Position numbers and translations under genes: made by a program
Notes under the pieces: generated by a model
Told to the model about the DNA's origin: nothing
The model's input: only the letters and a program-made list of their open reading frames with translations
Database searches by the model: none
Assembly (NCBI GenBank): GCA_025667525.1
Contig: CM046874.1
Coordinates: 425,218,400-425,282,399 of the forward strand
Length of the DNA stretch: 64,000 bases
Reading direction: 5' to 3'
Origin: Glebionis coronaria
Taxonomy: Eukaryota; Streptophyta; Magnoliopsida; Asterales; Asteraceae
Part shown: positions 25,229-35,116 of the stretch, piece after piece
How positions within the stretch are numbered: position 1 is the first letter of the stretch
Layout of the letters: every line of letters begins with the position of its first letter

Positions 25229-27404
25229 CATCATCATCACCATTATCGTCATCGTCATCGTCATCATCCTTTTCTTCTTCTTCTTCTTCTTCACCTTCTT
25301 CTTCACCAGTACCCTCTTCTTCTTCACTTTCTTCCCTTTCTTCCTCAGGCAGAATGTGGTATGGTACCACACTTCCAAACGTTTTAAATAACCTATCATC
25401 CTCCATGATAGCGTCGTTCAGGGATTTGTAGAGAGCCCGTTGAATCCTAGATTTATCAAACGATCCAAGTTCCCTCATACGAGCTTTGAGGATCTTCTTT
25501 AATTCAAAATCCGTCAAGTCATAAGCAATCTTGTAGGCAGATTCTGAAGGATTGGATGACTTGATCATCAAGTTATCAGCTGCGAGTGTCTTCAACTCAT
25601 CACGCAGTTTAGGCATAATGGATTCAACGGATTCTTTCACTCTCTCTTCAACAGAAGCTTCAAGTGCTTCTTTTTGCTCCTTGTATTTATCCCTCATCGC
25701 TTGAAGTCTGGTGATACGTGCAGCATGCTTATCAGCCTCAGCCTGCTTAACCTGAGCTAGTTCTTCTGCATGTGCTTTTCGAGTCAACTCCATCTCTGCA
25801 GCGAACTTAGCAAGCATCTCTTCTTGTGCTTTCTTAGATGCTTCTTCACTTTGAACTCGTCTATATAGCTCTTGGCGAAGTTCATCCATCTCTCTTTTGT
25901 GATTATCCGTATGTTTATCCAACATTTCGGCCATCACCAATGCAGCCATTGTAGACGTTGCAGAGCTGCTCTGGGTTGATTGAAGAGGCTCGGTTGTGAC
26001 CACGGTACTGAGAATAGGAGTTATTGGAGGTGGAAGGAATGGTGTTGAAGCCGGTCTGGTTGGTAAGGGTTGTATTGGTGGAGGTTGAGTTGCTAAAGGT
26101 TGAGTTACTAACGGTTGAGTAGACACCATGATTGTAGGAGCACCAGACTCTTTTTCAACACTTGCTGAAACAGGGATTGATGTCTCCTTCGAAGTAGAAT
26201 ACCGCTCAGGTGACCCAAACTCATCAATATCCTCTGGCTCCTCATACTCTTCTTCAATATTTATCCTTGCACCTGAACCACTACCGCCCGTATCTTTCCT
26301 ACTCCTTTCAATAGCTATCTTCATCATTTTTCTCTCTGTCTTGTCAAGAGTAGGATCAACAACATCTTCTTCGTCACGTAGAACTAACTCATCAGCCTTA
26401 CCCTTTCCCTTATTAACCTCAGTCTTCTTCTTCTTGGTTTCGGGTTCAGGTAAAGCAGCTGGTTGCTTGCGTTTACCTTTACTCTTGACCGTAGTAGACG
26501 AGTCTTCTCCAGTCTGAAGGTTTGCTTTTAGCTTCTTGATTTCTAGCAGCAGTAGCTTGTAATCAGCAGAACCTTTGATTTTATCCGTCAGAAGATAATC
26601 GGGAATAGGACCAGGAATCACACCACCAGATGGTCCTTCATGCCTTAGATCTACCGTATGATCAGCTTCTTCGGTGTGATGACGACTTGCTGCACGCCTA
26701 TCAATAGTAACATCATTCTTCATACAATAGTTGATGATAAGCTTGATAAGCCGAGGGTAAGCAAAGAAATTAGTCTTCAGCTTCTTGTTTTGGAAGAGTT
26801 GAAAGGTGAATTCTTCCCATAACAATAAAGCATAATCTGCATTTGCGCCTTTGTACATCCCATGGAAGATGTTCATTATTGGACTACGCAAAGCATCATG
26901 CCCAGATGTTTTTGGTGTAAGACATCGACTAAGAATACCCAACATCGCTCTCCAAGGTTGTCCTACTTTAGCAGTGGTAAACTCAGACGCAACTCGTATG
27001 TCAGGACATCCAAGAGCATCGAACAGTTCCATGAGTTCGTCTTTGGTAGGATCCTTCGAAAATGACATACCTTTGGGTGTATCCCGTATGCCAAATATCT
27101 TACGAAAGTCTGAAACCTTAAGTGTCTGCTGCTTGTTGTCGAGAGTGAAGGTGATCTTGTTTGAAGTGATTTCCTTGGTAGCCCAGAACTCATACATATA
27201 ATCATAAGGCACCGAGGCAGTACTCCTTAAAGCATTCTTGAAATGAGATTGATCAAGAATTGCTATGGCGACTTTGAAACCATGGTGAGTGGATTTTGAG
27301 ACTTGCTTCAGCCGGTAATTGTTTGGTATGAACTTGAGGGTTCGTGCTTCGGCAATAGCTGCTGCTCTAGAGTCTTGGATAGCTTGTACTGTTGGATTAG
27401 TCAT
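23550..27404 (-). pseudogene. Third ORF of copia A, about 1284 codons, with two in-frame TGA stops
   Basis: One - strand frame runs from the ATG at 27404 to a TAA at 23550-23552. It is broken only by TGA at 24999-25001 (codon 802) and at 23871-23873 (codon 1178). The product has no RT, protease or integrase motif. An N-terminal folded part (residues about 30-240, with DALGCPD, RCLTPKTSG, LLWEEF) precedes Lys-rich, nuclear-signal-like tracts (about 300-345). A coiled coil follows (about 480-600), then a run of Asp and Glu (about 695-755). The C-terminal part contains EDIEDMLLL and VEDLQLGVESYQ. I see no signal peptide or membrane segment, so it is not an obvious envelope protein. I recall similar strings in Asteraceae predicted proteins, unverified. 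Function is unknown. A spliced leader upstream (28372-27410) suggests its own mRNA. Confidence 0.8.
25150..25330 (-). repeat. Trinucleotide-rich tract coding poly-Asp/Glu
   Basis: The + strand carries runs of CATCAT and TTCTTC. The - strand codes a long acidic stretch inside the third ORF of copia A. Other frames give low-complexity Ser or Met runs and are not genes. Confidence 0.9.
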
Positions 27405-27409
27405 TGTAT

Positions 27410-28372
27410 CTGCTTAAGATAAGACATGAAAGGTTGATGCACAAAAATATATAAATATGTATCATTATTACTTCTAAGCATAACACCTTTCATAACATAA
27501 TTCAACAAGTACTTATAGGCAAACACTATTAATCAAACAACTCTTCATCCGGAACTTTCCTTCATTCGGAACTATTCATTCGGAAGTCCTTCATTCGGAA
27601 GTTCTTCATTCAGAAGTCCTTCATTCGGAAGTTCTTCATTCGGAACTTCTTCATTCGGAACTTCTTCATTCGGAACTTCTTCATTCGGAACTTCTTCATT
27701 CGGAACTTCTTCATTCGGAACTTCTTCATTCGGAACTTCTTCATTCGGAACTTCTTCATTCGGAAGTTATTCATTCGGAACTTCTTCATTCGGAACTTCT
27801 TCATTCGGAACTTCTTCATTCGGAACTTCTTCATTCGGAACTTCCTCCATTCGGAACTTCTTCATTCGGAAGTTCTTCATTCGGAACTTCTTCATTCGGA
27901 AGTTCTTCATTCGGAACTTCTTCATTCGGAAGTTCTTCATTCGGAAGTCCTTCATTCGGAAGTCCTTCATTCGGAACTTCCTTCATTCGGAAGTCCTTCA
28001 TTCGGAACTTCCTTCATTCGGAAGTCCTTCATTCGGAACTTCCTTCATTCGGAAGTTCGTTCGGAACTTTCCTTCATTCGGAAGTTTTTCAAAAAAATTC
28101 CTTCATTCGGAAGTTGTTATCCATGTTCATCCGGAACTTCTTAAAGCAGCCTATGATGATTATTCTAATCACGATTTGGGAGTTTTAAGGCATGCTAAGG
28201 CAACACAACATCTATCTAATGATAATCCGAGTATAACCCACCTATAACCCTACTCAATTAATCCTAATTTAAGGAATAAACCCTAAATCTGATAAGGTTT
28301 ATTATCCGAATCAATTAACAGGATATAGATGATGAATTGGACGAATTATAAGTTAAATATAGATGTTATTAC
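27410..28372 (-). other. Predicted intron in the leader of the third ORF
   Basis: The - strand has a donor AAAAAG|GTAATAACA (GT at plus 28372-28371) and an acceptor TTATCTTAAGCAG (AG at plus 27411-27410). The acceptor lies only five bases before the ATG at 27404. The tract before the acceptor is pyrimidine-rich. The 963-bp interval holds the whole minisatellite. This is inference from splice consensus only. Confidence 0.5.
27544..28140. repeat. 15-bp minisatellite, about 40 units, TTCGGAAC core
   Basis: The unit is CATTCGGAACTTCTT with variants (AAGTCCTT, AAGTTCTT). Most units are 15 bp, some 13-16. The middle is most regular (27650-27830), and both ends are more diverged, with CATCCGGAAC variants. 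Unit length divisible by three keeps frames open and creates false peptides (FRMKK repeats). A related TTCGGAA motif crowds the Athila LTRs and the copia A leader. Confidence 0.97.
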
Positions 28373-29480
28373 CTTTTTGAATCGAATGAACCGGTTGGAT
28401 GATTAAAAACAAGAGTTTTTTAGAGCTTGTGTAAGTGTGTTAATGGCGGAAGAAGATAAATAGAAACAGTGAATAAGATAAAGAGAAAAGGGGGGCGGGG
28501 GGTTTGTTTTTGACTAGGTCAAATTTTTAGCAACTTTCAACAAATGTCACTTAAGTCCCTACATTTTTTCCCTTTTAGTTTTTATTCCTTGTCTTTTCTA
28601 TTCTCCTTTTTGGTTTATAACTCCTATTAGGCTAACATCCGTTAAGATTCGTTAAACTTAGCCAACTTAACCTTCACACAGCTTAAGCATCGCAACCTAT
28701 TTGCAAATCTCCAAGATCTTAAAGCAATTCCTATCACATTGAACAAGCACAAGTCGTATTCTAAAGCAAGACCACTCAATTATCATTCAGCCAATTAATT
28801 TTCCACAATCACTTTTGAGAATCGTTTTAATGACGAAGATGATTTAATATTTTCTCCCCCTTAAACGATGACCCGTTTTCTATTTAAAGAGCTGTAGTCA
28901 TTGTTTAAAGAGTCAAATATTGATGAAAACATTTCCCAATTAATGTCTTGAAAAAGATTGATTCGTGGTGGCAATAAGATTTCTCTTATTTAGACAAATT
29001 AATGCACTGAGACGTACATCAATTCGTGTTAGACCAAGTTGTAAAGTAAACTTGATCCCTTTGCATGATTTGGCTTGTAAATCATGCCCGAGAAAATTAA
29101 TTCCCGTTGTGAGCCAACGTTTTCCAAGGAAATACGTGACTTTAATATGAAAATCGGGTTGCAGTCAGAGATAACTACAAGCCATTATGGGCATGTTTTA
29201 AAAATGTACAACTTTTATACGGACTCTATTTATGGCACCGTGTCAATATTGATTGACATTTCTAAGGCCGTAAATATTACCGTACTAAAAGACATGCCCG
29301 TTTTAAAAATGAAAAATATTTTTGATTTTCTTGATTTTATAATTTTTATGGTTTTTATAGGTTTTATATTTTTTATGGTTTTTCTTGGTTTTATATTTTT
29401 GTATTTTTCTTTTGTGGTTTATATATTTACTATAATATACATGATCACGAACAAAGGATACTCTGAATAGTTTACCACCA
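28373..29480 (-). other. Copia A region between pol and the third ORF leader intron
   Basis: About 1.1 kb with no supported coding frame. On the - strand it includes a polypurine block (AAGGGGGAGA, plus 28853-28864), a TATA-like TTTAAATAG near 28886, and CT-rich sequence around 28450-28500. These could form an internal promoter and 5' exon for the third ORF. Positions 29310-29430 are a T-rich low-complexity stretch. Confidence 0.45.
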
Positions 29481-31774
29481 CTATTCAGCTGATTCTTCTG
29501 CCAATTCTTTGAGAGTCGCTGGAGTGAATGATTTCATGCCAAGCTTGTCGATCAAAAACTCGATTCGTCCTCGATCTAAGGCTTTGGTGAACATATCTGC
29601 CAGCTGATACTCAGTAGTGACAAAATACAGCTCGATCACTCCGTTCTCCACCTGCTCTTTAATGAAATGGTAGCGAATGTCTATGTGCTTGGCCCGGGAG
29701 TGTTGAACATAGTTGCAGCAAAGGGCAATGGCGCTCTTGTTGTCACAATACATCGGGATTTTGTTAAATCCCAAACCGTAGTCAGTTAATTGTGATCTCA
29801 TCCAAAGGACTTGAGCACAACAACCGGACATGGCGATGTATTCAGCCTCCGTGCTAGAAATTGCAGCGCTTTTCTGCCTTTTTGAAGACCAACTGATCAA
29901 TCTATCTCCAAGGAGTTGCACAGATCCAGAAGTGCTACGCCTCGTGTCTTGACATCCAGCATGATCGGCATCTGCGTATGATATTAAAGCAATAGAGGAA
30001 TCTTTCGGATACCATAGACCACGATGAAGTGTTCCTTTTAGATACAGAAAGATCCTTTTAACTACATGTAGGTGCTTTTCGGTAGGCCGAGCCTGATACC
30101 GGGCACACATGCATACAGCAAATTGCAAATCAGGCCTGCTAGCAGTCAGATACAGAAGGGTGCCGATCATCCCACGGTAAAGTTTTGGATCGACAATAGT
30201 CCCATTCCTATCTTCATCTAACTTGGATTTCTCCACCATTGGAGTGTCCACGGGGTCACAATTTTCAAAGTTATATTTCTTTAAAGATTCTAGAGCATAT
30301 TTGGATTGATTAATAAAGATGCCTCTGGGATTCTGAGAAATCTGTAATCCTAAGAAAAATGAAATTTTTCCCATCATCGACATCTGAAAGCGTGTGGACA
30401 TTATCTTCTCAAAGCGATTTGACAATTCGATGTTAGTGGCAGCAAATATTATATCATCAACATAAATTTGTACCAGAATCATGTCGTTGCCCTCCTTGAG
30501 AGTGAATAGAGTGGGGTCCACCTTGCCTTTGGAGAAGCCTTCCGAGATGAGATATGTTGAAAGGAGATCATACCACGCGCGTGGAGCTTGTTTCAACCCA
30601 TAGAGAGACTTCTTAAGCTTGTACACATGATTAGGAAACTCCGTGCTAACGAACCCATCCGGTTGACTAACATAAACTTCTTCCTTTAGTTCACCGTTCA
30701 AAAATGCCGTCTTCACATCCATTTGATAGACGATCATATTCATATGAGCAGCATACGCAAGGAATAGTCTAATGGCCTCCAATCTTTCAACAGGAGCAAA
30801 AGATTCTTCAAAGTCTATACCCAAGGCTTGTTTATATCCTCTAGCGACCAATCTAGCCTTATTCTTCAATACTGCACCCATATCATCAAGTTTAACCTTA
30901 TAAACCCACAACAAAGTAAGGATGTTAACCTTGTCAGGGAGAGGAACTAATTCCCATACTTCAAGTCTTTGGAATTCATTTAGTTCCTCCTGCATGGCTT
31001 CAATCCAAGATGATTGAGTCATAGCCTGCTGCCAATTTTTAGGTTCAACTTCAGAGAGAAATGCATCAAAGTAGCAATAGAGTGCACTCTCTTGTAATTG
31101 ATGGCGTGTAGAGACTGGTCTATCTAGATCTCCAATGACATTCCTAATTGGGTGATCTTTTGTCCATTTGGTGCTATGATTTTCAATCCTAGGTGGTCTG
31201 GAGTGAACAATAGAAGGAGCTTCTTCTGAGGTAGACGCGGCTGAAGGGTTTTCAGGGAACGGTATACCAAAGAAAGGAAGCTCTTGTAGGTGAGCATATT
31301 CCAAGTCGTGATCAATAGAATCCTCTTCCACATCATTAGGCACAAGTAGGGGTGACGATTCAGGTGTAGTTTGAGAATCACTTGGTAAAGGTGCATCCGG
31401 TTCAATGTTAATTGAAGATGCATTAGATAAAGCTTCATTAGTTGGAGCAACAACTTCAGGGATTGGAGCTATCACTACAGGTGCTGGAACTTCATCATTT
31501 GGGGGATCAAAGAATTCATCAAACAACGGTTGAAACAGTTTATCCCACTCGGGCCTTGATGGTGGTAAAAATGATGTAGAAGTAGGATTATTGGGAACTA
31601 ATCTGGAACTAATAGCACCGGTTCCCATCTCATGAAGCGCGGGTTCAGAGCTGCTTTGCTCAGAAGCCATCGCTGTCAGCTCATCGAAATCTGCGTCCAT
31701 AGTTTCTACAATCTTGCCAAGACGACGGTTGTAAATTCGGTATGCTTTCTTGGACGGTGAGTAACCAATGAAGA
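29481..31774 (-). pseudogene. Copia A pol, C-terminal part: reverse transcriptase and RNase H
   Basis: This is a - strand frame without internal stop from the Tekay insertion site to a stop at 29481. It starts inside the spacer after integrase ([14 protein letters not shown]). The copia RT shows ARLVARGY (about 30860), [14 protein letters not shown] (30720), [11 protein letters not shown] (30580) and the catalytic YVDDI (30455). RNase H shows YADADHAGC (29965), STEAEY (29850) and DNKSAI (29740), then the usual KHIDIRYHF end. The enzyme copies element RNA into DNA in cytoplasmic particles. It has been separated from its integrase half at 42615 by the Tekay element, so it cannot be made as part of the polyprotein. 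An apparent start inside the Tekay LTR is accidental. Confidence 0.93.
31770..31774. other. Left target-site duplication of the Tekay insertion (GAAGA)
   Basis: These five bases before the left LTR match GAAAA after the right LTR at 42615-42619, with one mismatch. Removing one copy plus the element puts the host pol back in frame. Confidence 0.75.
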
Positions 31775-34672
31775 TGTGACAACCCGCCAATTTCAGGTCG
31801 TTATTTTAATCTCGACTATTACGTATTACGTATTTACTTTAATGAGAATTTTAATTTATCGACTAACCGAGAAGGTTATGACTTGAAACTAGCGTAAAAA
31901 TGTCGATTAGATGAAAACCGACAAGGAATATGTTAGGTATCGATATTATATTCTCAAATAATCATGAAAATGATTTTTATTATATTTAATCTTTATTTCT
32001 CGTATTTTACGTTTTAACGAATGACGATAACTAGTAGTGATCGCGATACCGACGGATGCCCAAAAATTTACGTTTTATTATCGATTGTCTCGATATTGTA
32101 TATTTTCGACGTTTTCGATTTAATTACGTTTTAAGTCGTGTCGAAGCTTTATTATTATTTTTATGAAGCGTTTTAACTTACGAAAAGTATTTTTACGAAA
32201 CCCGAGCCCCGTAAATATTTTTAAAATGTACAATTTACATTTTCTACCTTGTAAACTATTTACTTGCACTTTGGGACCAAAAGAATGCAAATTTGGCAAA
32301 AATTACCCTCACCCCACTATATAAGGAAATTCCACTAACTTATTTTATTTAAAAATTCATTTTAAACAAAAAACTCAAATCTCTCTCCTTCTTCCCCATT
32401 TGTTCCGTCCACCCCTAAGCCACAATCCATCAAATTATTTTGATTTCTAGCTTGAATCTAAAGAAACTAAAACAAGACCCATCTTGGAAATTTCAAGGGC
32501 TTTCTATTGGTATAATTTTCTTCTACATGCATTCACAAAATTTTTATTTCAATTTTTGATGATGAACACCATGTTTGATCCATTTTTATGGTGATATATG
32601 GTGTTAATATTATTATATTCATAGTGGGTTTTGGTTGCATGCAAGATTTTTATATATTTAATTTTTGTAAGATTAAATTTGAGGATGATATGAGTTAATT
32701 AGATGTGTTATTATGATATTAGGATCATGTTAGGACTATAGGAATTGTTGGAATGGGTTGAAAATTTGATTTGGTATGATTTTTAGATAGGCTATTTTGG
32801 GCAGTAACTTTAAGTCCGTTTTTGAAATTGTTACTGTGGTAAACTTGGTAAACTAATAAGATAGGGTCGTAGAGAATTTCGTTAGCTTCGATTTGAGCTA
32901 AAGTAGAGCTTCTAACTCATTACGAGCGAAAAGTTATGCTACTTTTAGTATTTGTGTACCGGGAGACGGGTATCGGCACAATCCGAAAATTGTTGTCGAT
33001 ATTTGGAACGAATCTCGGGGACTATAAAATGAGTTTTAAAAATGTTCAAGGGCTGTTGTAAGTTGATAAACCTCAGGTCATGAGTCTATTTTCAAACCCG
33101 AGTGTCGGTTTTGCAAACGGAAATGTTTAGATAAGTCAAAATGGTTTTACAAGTCAAAGGCGTAAAACTGTCCGGGTTTTGCAACACGAAGGTGTGTCGG
33201 GCAGAAGGTCTTAGAAGTAATATTTTTGGATGAAATTTAAACTGAGTTTTATTCATATTAGGTGTGAGTTTGTCACCAAGTTTCGTCGAAATCGGACATG
33301 TCTAGATAGGTTAGATTGGTGTGTACATTTGGAGTGTACATGCTGAGTGGTATTTTGGACACGTAGTTCAATACTTGTATGGCGTGAGTTGAGTATTCAC
33401 TATTGGACATAGTGACTTACTCGAGTGTTAAGTCATTATATAAATGACTTAGCTACTGGTCCGAGGGAAGTAAAAAATGATGGTTTGACTTGCGTTGACT
33501 TGGCGTCTTATGACGGGTCAATGTCGAGGGTGCAAGTGATTTAAATGAATAAGTGTTGAATAAAAGGGTATAGAAGTACACTTATATTTTGTTATTTTTC
33601 GGGATTTTTATGGTCATTCGAAATTGACTTTCACATTATTTAAGTACTATTTATACTTGAGTCGTTTATTAACGAACGCGCCTTAATTGGTAGGTTGCGG
33701 TCTTCGTGTTTAAAAGGGCATCACAAATCGTCGGCGATCGTCACGTCACTACTATCGTACCAAGGTGAGTCTATGGCCTCGCTTTACATGTTTACTTGTT
33801 TTATAAAACCCGCGAGGGGGATAACATGCTTGTTTTATTAAAATAAGAGGGGTACGACGAGAAGTTGTGGAAACCCTTATTATTGGAAAAACATTATATA
33901 AATGTAGGGTACAACGAGAAGTTGTGGTAAACCCTCATTCTTTTAAAATTGAACACAAAGGACCCGATTGTATGCTTAGATGAAAGTTGTTATATAAGTT
34001 TGTTTAGCCTTAAAGACCCATGAATCGTGAATTGTTAATCGAAAAGAACGCTAATACTATGGATAGATCTATCGGGGTGACGCCCAGTCCGGTCGCGACT
34101 AGCTATCGCGTGGTGTTGTGATGCACCAGTAATGAAACATCGGATGCAATTGTATAAGAGAAATATACGCACTTGGCTAGGTGTGTTGGGCTGAAATAAT
34201 ATATGTTAACGTTCAATTTCACGAGACTTATGAAATAACAACGATAATTATGTCTGATCCACATGATTGTCAACTACGGAAGGTTTATTCAGAATACTTG
34301 TGTTCATTTATTTAAATTTAAACTCTATAGATTCACTCAACATTTTTGTTGACTTTATAGCATGTTTTATCTCAGGTCCATGAAGAAGGCACTCAAGGAA
34401 GGCGGTTTCACGCAGCTTGCTAAATTAAATTGTTTTGGCCCGCTTTTCTAAACTATGTCTATTCTAAGAAACTTTTATTATTTGGTTGGTTGTGTAAACT
34501 TAAAAACCATTTGGGACCGTGTGTAAACTGTTTTATCTTTAAACAAATGAATGGACGTATGTTTTGTTAAAACGACTCATTTTGAGGCGTTTTCTATGAT
34601 ATTGAGGTTGAACCATGATAGTAACACCCAATGACCCTTCCGCTGCTATGACCCGAAATTGGGGGTGTTACA
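31775..34672 (+). repeat. Left (5') LTR of the Tekay element
   Basis: It is 2898 bp, from TGTGACAACCCGCC to GGGGGTGTTACA. It has a TATA box at 32317-32326. No gene lies inside. Confidence 0.96.
32317..32326 (+). promoter_or_regulatory. TATA box in the left Tekay LTR
   Basis: CTATATAAGG lies about 540 bp into the LTR and is repeated at the same offset in the right LTR. It is the likely start of the genomic RNA. Confidence 0.6.
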
Positions 34673-34675
34673 GAT

Positions 34676-34687
34676 TGGCATCAGAGC
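34676..34687 (+). other. Primer binding site (initiator tRNA-Met type)
   Basis: TGGCATCAGAGC lies three bases after the LTR. It differs at one base from the common plant TGGTATCAGAGC site that pairs with the 3' end of tRNA-Met. Confidence 0.8.
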
Positions 34688-35116
34688 TCAAGTTATAGAG
34701 AACGAAAAGATTTTCCAAAAATAAAATTTTGAAATCTTTTGACTATAACATCTGCAAGCGAAACCTCCGAGTTGCCAATGGACGAGAATAAGAAAAGTAT
34801 ATATATGTTATACATATTTAATTATTAATTATGCTTAAAGCATAATGAAATTACATTTATTTATTTATAAATGTTTATTATTTGATTATTATAATACTAA
34901 TACGTGATTTACAAACGACGCTGATTGTCACAATAGAAATCCCTGTCTTTTGACTCATTCCTCGTGAATCTTCGTTCCTTGTCTAAATTCTATTCCTTAT
35001 TCTATCATCCATTCTTGTTTCTTTTCATCTATCTATTCTTATTTCATGTTATTCATGTTTTGTTATCACAAGCGTTGAATGAATACTCATTTTGATGTGA
35101 ATTGTGTAACAGGATC
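34688..35116 (+). other. Untranslated leader of the Tekay element
   Basis: About 430 bp of AT-rich then CT-rich sequence between the primer site and the first gag ATG (35117). No open frame is seen. Confidence 0.6.

Noticed and set aside
24916..25431. Serine- and methionine-rich frames on either strand
   Set aside because: They are shadows of the acidic tract of the third ORF in other frames.
23550..27404. Third ORF as an envelope-like gene
   Set aside because: The position fits, but I see no signal peptide, transmembrane segment or glycoprotein-like Cys pattern. The highly acidic and Lys-rich tracts suggest an internal protein.
27610..27970. Repeated FRMKK-type peptides on the - strand
   Set aside because: They arise because the minisatellite unit is 15 bp. 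They lie in a predicted intron and have no gene context.
27544..28140. CRISPR-like array
   Set aside because: Units are 15 bp with no spacers, in a plant retrotransposon. It is a minisatellite.
31760..31790. Start of the copia RT frame inside the Tekay LTR
   Set aside because: The apparent Met lies in LTR sequence. The host frame really comes from integrase on the other side of the insertion.
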